DNA from: JACPYM01 sp963699175
Lineage (GTDB): Bacteria > Acidobacteriota > Blastocatellia > RBC074
Direction: 5' to 3'
Assembly: GCA_963699175.1 (NCBI GenBank)
Contig: OY969418.1
Span: 1,798,001 to 1,862,000 of the forward strand
DNA length: 64,000 nt
A program made the position numbers and the translations under genes. The notes under the pieces are model-generated. The model was not told where the DNA came from and searched no databases. It saw nothing but the letters and a program-made list of their open reading frames with translations. Positions 43,479-52,276 of this stretch are shown here, in pieces. The first letter of the stretch is position 1. The number at the start of each line of letters is the position of its first letter.

Positions 43479-45701
43479 CTAGCGCGGCACGATGACCCAT
43501 TTGGGATTGTCGTTGAGCAGGGGTGCCGTCAACACTTGTTGTTGCATGAATTGCCAAGCGGCTGCGCCGCCTGGCTCGCCAGCAATCATCGCGACTGCGG
43601 GCAGCGCGATGAAGACATAACCGTGATTCGGGTCGTTCAGATAGTTGTTGAAATCTGTTTGGGGATTATAGCTATTCAGAAAGCCGTTTTGCTCCTCCGG
43701 CCACGAGTTGAAATAGAAGTTGTCGGCGGCCTTCACCGTCGGCATTTGATAAGCGGCGATTAAATATGGATTGTAGTTTGGGTTGGTCAATTGGCCGGTC
43801 ATAAACGGCCCCAGCCAGGAAAGTATCGCACCGGTCGGGAAGCCTAATTCCTTCGCGCGGCCAAAGGCATAGACCAGATAGAAGTGCTGCCACGGCGGCG
43901 TGCGATAGGCTGCCATAGCGGGATCAACCTCCGCGCTCCACGAAGGCACGACGTTGCCCTCTTCCCAAAAACAGAGCGGCGGAACTGCCGGATAGCCGTG
44001 TGAGCCATACTTCTTCACGGCCATAGAATTGCCCCAATTCCAATTGGCGTTGCCCTGAAAGGCGGTGCCGGTCAGGTTGAGTGTGCCCTCCCAAACAGCT
44101 ATCGCATCATTCGTCAAACGAGTGAAATAGGTCTTCTCCGGCGTTCCGTCGGGCGCGAGATAAGCTGTCTGCGCGCGGTTACGTAAAGTCCAGGCGTCGC
44201 CGCGCACCTCGTCATAAATGCCACCAGTATCGCCCGTCGGGCCGCGCCCATAAAAGAACGCGTTCGTCCAATTGGTGCTCACCGCGCTCCAGGCTGCCCA
44301 GAAATATAGCTCTTCCAGATAAAAGTAATCTCCAGTCAGCGTATAGACCGGCGAATAATAATCCGGCTGATGCGCGACATCCGGCAGCCAGCCGCCATCG
44401 GTCATTGAGCCAACCGGCACGATCTTGTCCGCCGGGTCAGTATAGAGGTAGTTGATGTATGAATTGCCAGAATGCAATAAGACTGTCGGCCGCGCGGTGA
44501 TGGAAAGCACTTTGCCAAGCGCCGAAACGCCATTCCGATCAAAGAGCCGGCCATTCAGCCCTTCGCGAAAATGCACGGGAAAGGACGCCGCTAAATCGGC
44601 ATTGCCAAAGGTCTGCTGTTGCACCCGCCAATCGCCAGTGTAGAGCCAGCGCACCAACCACGTGGGATACGGCCCGATTTCATCACGCCCGCCTGCTGTC
44701 GGCATCAATTTGGTCAGATTACCCCGGTCAAACAAATCCTTCGGTACTACGTTCCAGCCATCCACTGAGTCTGTGTAGGCCCTGACCAGCGCGGCTTCAG
44801 AAACGACTTTCGTCGTATCGTAATTGGGCAGTGCTCTGGTCTGTTTCAGATAGGCGAGATTGTGATTGATCTCGATCAAGGGCGGCGCGCCACCAATCCA
44901 GAACTCCTTTGTCCAGCGACTCGCAGCGATATGATTCACGGAAGCTTTGGTGTAGACGGTTTGAGGATGTGTGTCGTTCAGTTTTAGCGTCAGCGCATAA
45001 TTTTGATCCTGCAAGGCTATGGTGTTTGAGACTTCGCCGATGAAGCGCACTTTTACTTTACGTATGCCCGGCCAAAACGTGGCGTGGAAAATCGGTCGAA
45101 ATGATCTGTAAGCGTCGAACCCAATGTCGTAAACCCGGTTGAGACTGTGATCGGCCAAGATAATTGAAGTAGTCACCGAACCACGGTTCCAATACTCGAA
45201 ACTATTGGCATCAAGCATATCTCGCGCCGAAACGCTGACCTTAGCCCCATTAGTCAGATCTATCTGGGCGTCAAAGTTGTAGTTCTTGTGCTGCATCTCC
45301 TTCTTCGTCAAAAAGGCCGTGTTGTTGCCCAGGAGCTGATTGATGAAGGTGACTTTCACCGAGCTGTTCGCGTTGAGCTTGGGCAGGTAGAACGTCAGCA
45401 CAGCGTGTCTGACCGAACCATCCGGCCAACGGTTCTTCACGTCGGCCTGCGTGATCACAGGCAGGCCGCCCACAACAGCCTGCGGAAAGTTTTTAATCTC
45501 GCCCTGCACGAATGGGCGACCAAGTTGAATGGGATATTGGTTGGTAGTGACCCCGGCCCTTTCGCGAATCGTGACAAAGTTGGCCGGATTCGTCTGCCCC
45601 TGAATTGCGACAGCAATGCTACCCCAGATAAAGAGCAGCCCGGCAGCCTGAATCTTCGCCCAGCCGACAGGTTGATGTGGCGTCCATTTCAATCTCAACA
45701 T
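43479..45701 (-). CDS. Large secreted protein with RIFT-barrel-like N-terminus (PcRGLX/YetA-like)
   Basis: 740 residues from ATG 45701 (MLRLKWTPHQ). After a signal peptide the N-terminal part reads QYPIQLGRPFVQGEI, then DVKNRWPDGSVRHAVLTFYLP. This order (polar beta-barrel with WPDGSVRH) matches exo-rhamnogalacturonan-lyase-like RIFT barrels. A helical domain follows, with YYSPVYTLTGDYFYLEELYFW and GNANWNWGNSMAVKKYG, likely an (alpha/alpha) toroid. I infer a carbohydrate-active enzyme; the substrate is unknown. Confidence 0.65.
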   Translation of the reverse strand: MLRLKWTPHQPVGWAKIQAAGLLFIWGSIAVAIQGQTNPANFVTIRERAGVTTNQYPIQLGRPFVQGEIKNFPQAVVGGLPVITQADVKNRWPDGSVRHAVLTFYLPKLNANSSVKVTFINQLLGNNTAFLTKKEMQHKNYNFDAQIDLTNGAKVSVSARDMLDANSFEYWNRGSVTTSIILADHSLNRVYDIGFDAYRSFRPIFHATFWPGIRKVKVRFIGEVSNTIALQDQNYALTLKLNDTHPQTVYTKASVNHIAASRWTKEFWIGGAPPLIEINHNLAYLKQTRALPNYDTTKVVSEAALVRAYTDSVDGWNVVPKDLFDRGNLTKLMPTAGGRDEIGPYPTWLVRWLYTGDWRVQQQTFGNADLAASFPVHFREGLNGRLFDRNGVSALGKVLSITARPTVLLHSGNSYINYLYTDPADKIVPVGSMTDGGWLPDVAHQPDYYSPVYTLTGDYFYLEELYFWAAWSAVSTNWTNAFFYGRGPTGDTGGIYDEVRGDAWTLRNRAQTAYLAPDGTPEKTYFTRLTNDAIAVWEGTLNLTGTAFQGNANWNWGNSMAVKKYGSHGYPAVPPLCFWEEGNVVPSWSAEVDPAMAAYRTPPWQHFYLVYAFGRAKELGFPTGAILSWLGPFMTGQLTNPNYNPYLIAAYQMPTVKAADNFYFNSWPEEQNGFLNSYNPQTDFNNYLNDPNHGYVFIALPAVAMIAGEPGGAAAWQFMQQQVLTAPLLNDNPKWVIVPR

Positions 45702-46299
45702 CTTCTCAACTCCCCTTCGAGACCCACTCGGTTGGAACCAAAGTGCGGCCATCAAAATCAGCACACTGTCGTTTAACAAAGTGGGGGTTCAACTACTGGG
45801 GGTTACTATCTGGGTTGGCTTTCAGACGGGCATCATCATGATGAAGAGGATCAGCGGAATGCAAGCATTTCTTTCAGCATTAATCGTTAATCAGTCACCG
45901 CAGTCCAGCCAAAAAATAAATGGGCCTTGAAAGTTCCATTAGCTATTGCCTAATTTGCGGCGGGTGTGGTATAGACTACTTGCGTTGGGCATTCCTCACT
46001 ACCGGCAAGCAATACCAAGAATGCCTGATGTCCTGTTATTAAGTAGTGTCCCGAAGTTAAGCACGTATTGAATGGCTGAGTTCATCTGTCTCACAACAGG
46101 TGTGTTTCGGCTTGGCTGGTACTTTGCACTTACTTAATAACTACCTCGCTTTTGCTTCGGCGGGGATCGCTATCACAACCTCACAAGTTTTATCTGACTC
46201 CCAGGCTGGCTTGTGAGTGAGTGGTAATGTGCGATCTACCGATTTTCGAAAACCGATCTAGTCTCTTTCGGATCAAAAACTCTCAAAGGAGAAACTCGA
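45702..46299. other. Divergent intergenic region
   Basis: About 600 bp between the leftward large secreted-protein gene and the rightward secreted-protein gene at 46300; it should carry promoters for both. I saw no coding sequence and no known RNA. AAGGAGAAA at 46286-46294 is the ribosome site of the 46300 gene. Confidence 0.5.
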
Positions 46300-47307
46300 A
46301 TGCGAAACTCATGCAAACTTACACACACACTGATGGCGCTGCTCGCTCTCTTTGTGATGTCTGCAGTGGCACGTGCCGCCGATCCTGGCAATGCGTACCC
46401 AGCAGCTTCACCAGTCAGCGATCAGAAAGCTGGCTCAGTGTTGATATACAACGTCTACACCTCGAGTATTTCTGCGCCTAACTCGCAGAATACGCGGGTC
46501 AATGTCACCAACACAAGCTCGACCTCGGTGGCCAATGTCCACATCTTCTTTGTGGACGGCGCGACCTGCTCGATCGCTGACTCGTTCATCTGCTTGACGC
46601 CGAACCAGACGGCCTCCTTCTTGGCTTCGGACGTTGATCCGGGTACGACCGGCTACATCCTTGCGGTTGCGACAAATGACCTGGGCTGCCCGGTCAACTT
46701 CAACTTCCTGATTGGTGATGCTTACGTCAAATTCGCGTCGGGCCACGCAGCCAACCTGGCTGCCGAAGCCTTCTCGGCGGCGAGTGGCGCGGGAGCAGCA
46801 CCGGTGGCTTGTGACGGCGCTTCTATCACAGCGTTGCTGTCATTCAATGACACTGCATACAATGCAGCGCCACGCGTGCTAGCGGCCTCGAACATCCCAT
46901 CCAGGGCTGATGGCAATGACACATTGCTCATCCTGAACCGTATCGGCGGCAGCTTGGCAACCGGCTCATCGACGCTCGGTTCGATCTTCGGCATCCTCTA
47001 CGACGATGCGGAGAACCCACTGAGCTTCACCTTCACGGCTGGTGTCTGCCAATTCCGTTCCAGCTTGTCGAACAACTTCCCGCGTGTGGCACCTCGGTTT
47101 GAGAACTTCATTCCGGCGGGTCGCAGTGGCTGGGCGAAGTTCTTCTCGCAATCGGATGTTGCGCTCTTGGGTGCGACGATCAACTTCAACCCGAATGCGG
47201 GCACGGCAGCGAACGCCTTCAACGGCGGTCACAACATGCACAAGCTGACGCTAACTACGACAGCGACAATAACGATTCCGGTCTTCCCGTCCAACTGCGG
47301 CTTCTAA
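46300..47307 (+). CDS. Secreted protein, acidobacterial type, unknown function
   Basis: 335 residues; signal peptide ends MSAVARA. The mature start reads KAGSVLIYNVYTSSIS, followed by RVNVTNTSSTSVANVHIFF and CSIADSFICLTPNQT. Two beta-sandwich-like halves with six cysteines in total suggest an exported adhesion or envelope protein. I recall this layout in many Blastocatellia proteins; no function is known. A strong terminator follows. Confidence 0.75.
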   Translation: MRNSCKLTHTLMALLALFVMSAVARAADPGNAYPAASPVSDQKAGSVLIYNVYTSSISAPNSQNTRVNVTNTSSTSVANVHIFFVDGATCSIADSFICLTPNQTASFLASDVDPGTTGYILAVATNDLGCPVNFNFLIGDAYVKFASGHAANLAAEAFSAASGAGAAPVACDGASITALLSFNDTAYNAAPRVLAASNIPSRADGNDTLLILNRIGGSLATGSSTLGSIFGILYDDAENPLSFTFTAGVCQFRSSLSNNFPRVAPRFENFIPAGRSGWAKFFSQSDVALLGATINFNPNAGTAANAFNGGHNMHKLTLTTTATITIPVFPSNCGF

Positions 47308-47530
47308 TCAAGTGGCAGTTGCCGGAGAGAGCGGCATTCATCTCTCTCGGAAGGGCCGGGTTCGCTCGGCCCTTCCACTTAACCGTTAAGCGCAGTAATC
47401 AATCTCGCGTGCGTGTTATTTTTCGATTTGCACTTATAGATTTCAGTCTTCAGTAGCGAGTGTGATTATTGCGTGAGTTAGACTTTTAGAGGATGGGGCT
47501 TCTGTCTTCTAAGGTATCGAGAAGAACATT

Positions 47531-47581
47531 GTGGGCCTGCCGTGTAGGAAGTAGTTACACGGCAGGCCCAATTTTTGTTTT
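47531..47581 (+). terminator. Intrinsic terminator of the 46300 gene
   Basis: Perfect 15-bp stem TGGGCCTGCCGTGTA, 9-base loop, then ATTTTTGTTTTT. It lies 224 bp after the stop. A second hairpin GGAAGGGCC / GGCCCTTCC at 47349-47376 is closer but has no T-run. Confidence 0.88.
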
Positions 47582-47629
47582 TATGGGCAGTACCGCTGAC
47601 CACACGGTTTGGCTGCGAGGAAAACCAAA

Positions 47630-49015
47630 TTGAAAAGCACCCGACTCTTCATTCAAATACTTATCGGCCTTTCCGCTTCCCTGCTCTGTTTCACTTCACA
47701 AGCCGACCAGCAGGAAACTGCTGTGGCGAGACCTGCCCTCAGTCAGGGCCGACATTACACCACCATCGAACGTCTACAACTCGAACGACTCCACGCCGTA
47801 CACGAAGCGCGGTTACTGTTCGAGCGGCAACGTCGTATGGTCAAATTGCAGACTGGCTTCAAAGATTTCCGGGCCATCCTGCACGCGCACGCCGAAGATG
47901 CCACGCACACTGGCGGCACACGCCCGGAGATGCTTGCGGCAGCCAAACTTGCGGGCGTGCAGATTATTATGCTGACTGACCACGTGCGCCCGCCACGCGA
48001 CTTCATTAACGACAGTTGGCGCGGGCTGCATGAAGGCGTGCTCTTTATCCCCGGCGCAGAGGCCGAAGGCTTTCTTGTCTACCCGCAGGCTTCGATTATG
48101 CACGCGCGTTGGCAGACGCGTGATGAATACATCGGCCTAGTCACACAGAATGGCGGCAACATCTTCCTGTGCCACGTCGAAGAACGTCCTGACTGGCCAA
48201 CCGACAAACTTGACGGGCTGGAAATCTACAATCATCACACCGACGTGAAGGACGAAGGGGCATTTTTCTCGTGGTTGCAAAAGTCACTCCTTGACCCCGC
48301 ACGGTTGCGCTCGCTGCAACAGGCGTTACAGGACTATCCGCAAGAAGTGCTCGCTGTGCAGCAGGATTATTTGACGCAGGTGATTGCCAAGTGGGACGCC
48401 GACTTGCGAACGCACCGGCTGACGGGTGTGGCCGCGAACGATTGCCATCACAATCAGGTCTTCACGTTGAAGGCGCTCAGCAGCGAAGAATTGGAAGTTG
48501 CACTCTTTGGTGAGACGCCGCGCCGCGTCAACGTCAAACAAGCGCCGCAGATTGCCGAGTTGTTACGCGGCAAACAGCCAGGCGAGTTAATTGCCAAGCT
48601 AGACTTTGATCCCTATGAGCGCAGCATGCGCTATGTCAACACACATATTTTGGCGCGTGAGTTAAACGAGCCAAGCGTCAGACAGGCTCTCAAACAAGGC
48701 CACGCTTTCGTCGCGCACGATTGGCTCTGCGACGCTACCGGCTTTGCGTTCCTGGCCGAGCGCGGCAAGGGCATGGCAGTAATGGGCGATGAGGTGGCTT
48801 GGCACAAAGATCTGCGTCTGCGCGTCGAGACGCCGCTGCCGGGCATCATCAAACTGATACGCGACGGAAAAGTTGTGCAAGAGAGCAAAAGCAATTCATT
48901 GCACTTCACGCCGCCTGAGCCAGGCGTTTATCGCGTCGAGATCTGGCTGGAAATAGATAATGAACAGCGCCCGTGGATTTATGCCAATCCGATCCGTGTG
49001 CAAAAACAATTGTGA
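47630..49015 (+). CDS. Exported PHP-domain phosphoesterase-like protein
   Basis: 461 residues from TTG 47630 (GAGGA eight bases upstream); an earlier in-frame TTG at 47609 lacks a ribosome site. Signal sequence about residues 5-27. PHP motifs: ILHAHAEDA, IIMLTDHVRPP, IPGAEAEGF, NIFLCHVEERP and VAANDCHHN, so metal-binding residues are largely present. PHP enzymes cleave phosphate esters. The export signal makes an extracytoplasmic role likely. The last 60 residues form a beta domain. Confidence 0.8.
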   Translation: MKSTRLFIQILIGLSASLLCFTSQADQQETAVARPALSQGRHYTTIERLQLERLHAVHEARLLFERQRRMVKLQTGFKDFRAILHAHAEDATHTGGTRPEMLAAAKLAGVQIIMLTDHVRPPRDFINDSWRGLHEGVLFIPGAEAEGFLVYPQASIMHARWQTRDEYIGLVTQNGGNIFLCHVEERPDWPTDKLDGLEIYNHHTDVKDEGAFFSWLQKSLLDPARLRSLQQALQDYPQEVLAVQQDYLTQVIAKWDADLRTHRLTGVAANDCHHNQVFTLKALSSEELEVALFGETPRRVNVKQAPQIAELLRGKQPGELIAKLDFDPYERSMRYVNTHILARELNEPSVRQALKQGHAFVAHDWLCDATGFAFLAERGKGMAVMGDEVAWHKDLRLRVETPLPGIIKLIRDGKVVQESKSNSLHFTPPEPGVYRVEIWLEIDNEQRPWIYANPIRVQKQL

Positions 49016-49424
49016 ACGTGACGAGCTGATGTTCGCCACGTTTAAGACTTGCCAGCCATCCACCTGACAGTCTAAATTACCATTGCAAACTGTTCTATCC
49101 ATCTCGGTAAACATGCCCGGCAATCCGGCCGCAACGAACGGCAAGCGAGAACAGTTGCGTGTGAACGCCACGCGAGACAGCGGCAGACACGCGCTAGACA
49201 CGCCCCCACGGATTGCCACTAAAACAGACTACACCGCATATTTGATAGTGCGGTAAGCGTGTCATCTTCCTCATCGGCTGACTGTGTCTGAACTAGGCGC
49301 AGCATTCGCGCGCTTGCCCACAGGCTGCCAGTCGCTATGATTGGCAAGCCGCTTTCCAATCAGTGTGAAGACGAAAACATTGTGCTCTACTGAGAAATCT
49401 TCACGCTGAAACTCGACCGTCCAC
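49016..49424. other. Intergenic region
   Basis: About 410 bp, no gene seen. A hairpin ACCGCA...TGCGGT is near 49230-49254. It probably contains the promoter of the histidine kinase gene, but no clear boxes are evident. Confidence 0.4.
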
Positions 49425-51293
49425 ATGCATTGGGATCTGAGTGTCCGCACTCGTCATTTAACCGTCATCGTCGCTTTGCTGCTCATCGCAGCCACGGCCT
49501 TGCTTTGTTTCAATCTTACGCGTCTGCTCAATGCCCAACTGGCTGCCAAGCACAAAGCCATCGAGACGCTCGCCGATCAAATCACACAAATTGCTCAACA
49601 AGCTATCCTGAGGCGCCCGCAGGAACCAGCGCAGGTAGCCGTAAGTCAGGATCAGGCGCTCATCTCGCTGGTCAACGCCAGCATCGGCGACCGCAAGGAT
49701 TTCGTTTACTGCACCATCGTCGCCGCTGGTGGCACGGTCATCGCCCAAGCTGACCCACAGGATTGGCGCCGCCACTCCGACCGGCTCTTCCCATTCGAAG
49801 CCTTCGAATCAACGCTCTGGCTCAAGCAGCTCGTTACCGTCTGGCGGCGTGGTGACATTTATGAACTGACTGCGCCGATCAGTTTGAGCAACAAACCGTT
49901 CGTCAATGTGATCGCCGGTGTCTCCTCAGCGTCGTTGCGCAGCGAATTGGCGCCATCGTTCAAACTGGGCTTGCTGTTTTTGCTGATTGTGGCTGTCGGC
50001 GGATTGATCGCCGCGATCTTTTCCGCTGGTTACGTGCTGCGCCCCTTGCGCGAAGTCGTCAGCAGCATCGAGCAACTCGAAGCCGAAAGCCTCTCGCACG
50101 CAGCCCTGGCCGCTCACCAATCGGCAGAGGCCGAGTTTATCGGGACCTTACCCGCAGGCACGCCCAATACTGACATGCAGAACATCGCGCAGCGTTTGCG
50201 CGAGTTGGGCCGCCGCTTTGCGGGTAGCCGCACCGAGATCGAAACCATCCGCGACCAGTTGCAACAGGTCGTCGGCAACCTGACCGAGCGCGTCTTGCTG
50301 CTCGACCGCGAACAGCGTGTGATTATGGCCAGCCCCGAAGCCGAGAAGCTGCTGGGCAACGGCCATCTTTCAATGCGCGGGCAGCGGCTCGCCGACACGC
50401 TCACGCGCAGCCACCCGCTGAGCCTCATCACCGAGCGTGCCTACACCACGCGGCAGTCGCTGCAAGAGATGGCGACCTTCGCTGTCAACGGCGCGCGCCA
50501 GCCACAAACCGTACTGGCCTCGCTGCAACTCTTCCAGGATCGCGGTCAACCGGCAGGTGCATTGTTGACGCTGCGCGATTTTGAAACGATTCAACGGCTC
50601 GAAACCCAACTGGATTTCGCGGGCAAAGTCGCGGCGCTCAACCGCATCACCGCCGGTGTCGCCCACGAAGTCAAAAACCCGCTGCACTCGATGGTGATCC
50701 ACCTCGAACTGCTCTCGGCCAAGCTTGACGCTGGTCTAGATCCCAAACAGCATCTGGACATACTGACTTCTGAAGTCAACCGGTTGAAGCGCGTGGTGCA
50801 GACCTTCCTGGACTTCACGCGCCCGGTCGAGGTCAAGCTCAACCAACTCGACGCCAACACGCTGGTGCGCGAAGTGATCCTGCTCGCCGCCGACGCGCGC
50901 GCCCAGGGCATTGACCTGACCGAAAACTACGGCGCCAGCCCGCTCAATATCAAAGCCGACTCCGACCTGCTCAAACAGGCGCTGCTCAACATCATCGTCA
51001 ACGCCTGCCAGGCGATGTTGGAGAAAGGCGAAGGCGGCAAGCTCATAGTCGAGACCGGGCGCAAGAAAGACGAGCAGGAGCTGGCCTTCATCAGCATCAG
51101 CGACACCGGCCCAGGCATTCCGGCTGAAGTGCGCGACAAGATTTTCAACCTCTACTTCACCACCAAACCGCAAGGCAGCGGCATCGGCCTGGCGCAGGCC
51201 TTCCGCGCCGTGCAATTGCACAACGGACGGATTGAGCTAGAAACGGAAGTCGGCAAAGGCACGTGTTTTCGGATTCTGCTTCCGGCTGCCTGA
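49425..51293 (+). CDS. Sensor histidine kinase, two membrane helices, PAS domain
   Basis: 622 residues. TM1 (VIVALLLIAATALLCF) and TM2 (LLFLLIVAVGGLIAAIF) bound a periplasmic sensor of about 150 residues, followed by a HAMP-like segment, a PAS-like domain (LLDREQRVIMASPEAEKLL), the dimerisation domain with the phospho-His in AGVAHEVKNPLHSM, and the ATPase domain (LLNIIVNACQAMLEKGEGG, DTGPGIP, GSGIGLA). No response regulator is adjacent. A short MITE-like element sits just after the stop. Confidence 0.93.
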   Translation: MHWDLSVRTRHLTVIVALLLIAATALLCFNLTRLLNAQLAAKHKAIETLADQITQIAQQAILRRPQEPAQVAVSQDQALISLVNASIGDRKDFVYCTIVAAGGTVIAQADPQDWRRHSDRLFPFEAFESTLWLKQLVTVWRRGDIYELTAPISLSNKPFVNVIAGVSSASLRSELAPSFKLGLLFLLIVAVGGLIAAIFSAGYVLRPLREVVSSIEQLEAESLSHAALAAHQSAEAEFIGTLPAGTPNTDMQNIAQRLRELGRRFAGSRTEIETIRDQLQQVVGNLTERVLLLDREQRVIMASPEAEKLLGNGHLSMRGQRLADTLTRSHPLSLITERAYTTRQSLQEMATFAVNGARQPQTVLASLQLFQDRGQPAGALLTLRDFETIQRLETQLDFAGKVAALNRITAGVAHEVKNPLHSMVIHLELLSAKLDAGLDPKQHLDILTSEVNRLKRVVQTFLDFTRPVEVKLNQLDANTLVREVILLAADARAQGIDLTENYGASPLNIKADSDLLKQALLNIIVNACQAMLEKGEGGKLIVETGRKKDEQELAFISISDTGPGIPAEVRDKIFNLYFTTKPQGSGIGLAQAFRAVQLHNGRIELETEVGKGTCFRILLPAA

Positions 51294-51299
51294 AATCTG

Positions 51300-51514
51300 C
51301 TGACCCCGCCGGATTTTGTGGGTGGGCTACTTCTTAGCGCCAGCGGCGCGGCATGTTTATAGCTGAGCAGAGGAAAAGGTTCTCAAGCTCCGCTAGGAGC
51401 GACATACACGATGCAGATGCCGCCCCGCTGGGGCTGAAAAAAGCCTTTTGCCGCCCCGCTGCTATGAACATTCCGCCCCGCTGGGGCTAGACCCACAAAA
51501 TCCGGCGGGGTCAG
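51300..51514. mobile_element. MITE-like element D, 24-bp perfect ends, 8-bp target duplication
   Basis: Ends CTGACCCCGCCGGATTTTGT and GGGT (24 bp, perfectly inverted at 51491-51514). The duplication GAAATCTG is at 51292-51299 and 51515-51522. The interior has three near copies of CCGCCCCGCTGGGGCT. It differs from the GGTAGTG family but makes the same 8-bp duplication. It is inserted at the end of the kinase gene and covers its stop codon with the target site. Confidence 0.9.
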
Positions 51515-51524
51515 GAAATCTGAG

Positions 51525-51758
51525 GTGAGTTTCGAGGATGCTAAAACCGCTTTCAAAGATATTTACGCGCTAGAGATTTATGACGAAGGGCATTCTTACG
51601 ACGAACATCGTTACAACCTCATCGGCCTCTCATTACGCGGTTTGATTTTCGTAGTCTTCACCGAACCGGCGGAAGGCGTCATCAGGATCATCTCGGCGCG
51701 GTTGGCGGAACCGGAAGAAAAGGAGCGATATGAGCGAAACTTACTGGAACGAGGATGA
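51525..51758 (+). pseudogene. BrnT-type toxin, N-terminus missing
   Basis: 77 codons from a possible GTG. The sequence SFEDAKTAFKDIYALEIYD, then HRYNLIGLSLRGLIFVVFTE, then RIISARLAEPEEKERYERN matches the BrnT RNase fold. The usual first 20 residues (with the conserved FxWDxxKxxxNxxKHG part) are absent; upstream is the end of the kinase gene and element D. If this is correct the toxin is dead or has a non-standard start. Confidence 0.75.
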
Positions 51759-52164
51759 GCAGAGTGGCGTGATCGAAGTCACGCCGGAAGATTACGCAGC
51801 CGCGCGCGCGCGGGGGCTTGCGCCCGATGAAACCTTGCGCCCCGGACGTCACCGGTTTGAGCGCGGCGGCTTCCTCAAACGGCACGGCCTGTCGCCCGCC
51901 GACATCGAAGCCGCAGCCGTGCAAATCGAAATCAAGCTGCCACTGAACGAGGATGTGCTGCATTACTTCCAGCAACGCGCCGCTGCCGCCGGAGCCGAGT
52001 CCTGCCAGAGCTACCTCAATCAGTTATTGCGCCAAGTAATGGAAAACGAACGCGATAGTGACGCGCTCGCGCCGGTCAAACAACAATTGCTCGCTGACCG
52101 GCAATTCCTCAGCGCGCTGGCGGCGGAAGTCGCCGCCCAAATAGAACGCCAGCCAGCGGCTTGA
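51730..52164 (+). CDS. BrnA-type antitoxin with ribbon-helix-helix C-terminus
   Basis: 144 residues, overlapping the BrnT frame by 29 bp, with AAAAGGAG upstream. The conserved antitoxin part is VQIEIKLPLNEDVLHYFQQR and YLNQLLRQVMENERD. The N-terminal 60 residues and C-terminal tail are extra to typical BrnA. It should bind DNA as well as toxin. It is intact although the toxin is truncated. Confidence 0.8.
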   Translation: MSETYWNEDEQSGVIEVTPEDYAAARARGLAPDETLRPGRHRFERGGFLKRHGLSPADIEAAAVQIEIKLPLNEDVLHYFQQRAAAAGAESCQSYLNQLLRQVMENERDSDALAPVKQQLLADRQFLSALAAEVAAQIERQPAA

Positions 52165-52192
52165 TGGGCAGCGGCAAGCTAAAACCGCAGCT

Positions 52193-52255
52193 TCTCTGCG
52201 TCGCGTCAGCGACGTTTGAATTCAGGCGTTCCTGGCTGTTACGTAGGGTATGATC
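52193..52255. repeat. Degenerate fragment of the hairpin core of element A
   Basis: GCGTCGCGTCAGCGACG and the following TTTGAATTCAGGCGT match one arm of the hairpin core of element A; the second arm is mutated. No terminal repeats or duplication are left. Confidence 0.45.
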
Positions 52256-52276
52256 TCGATTATCAGCTTAATGCTT

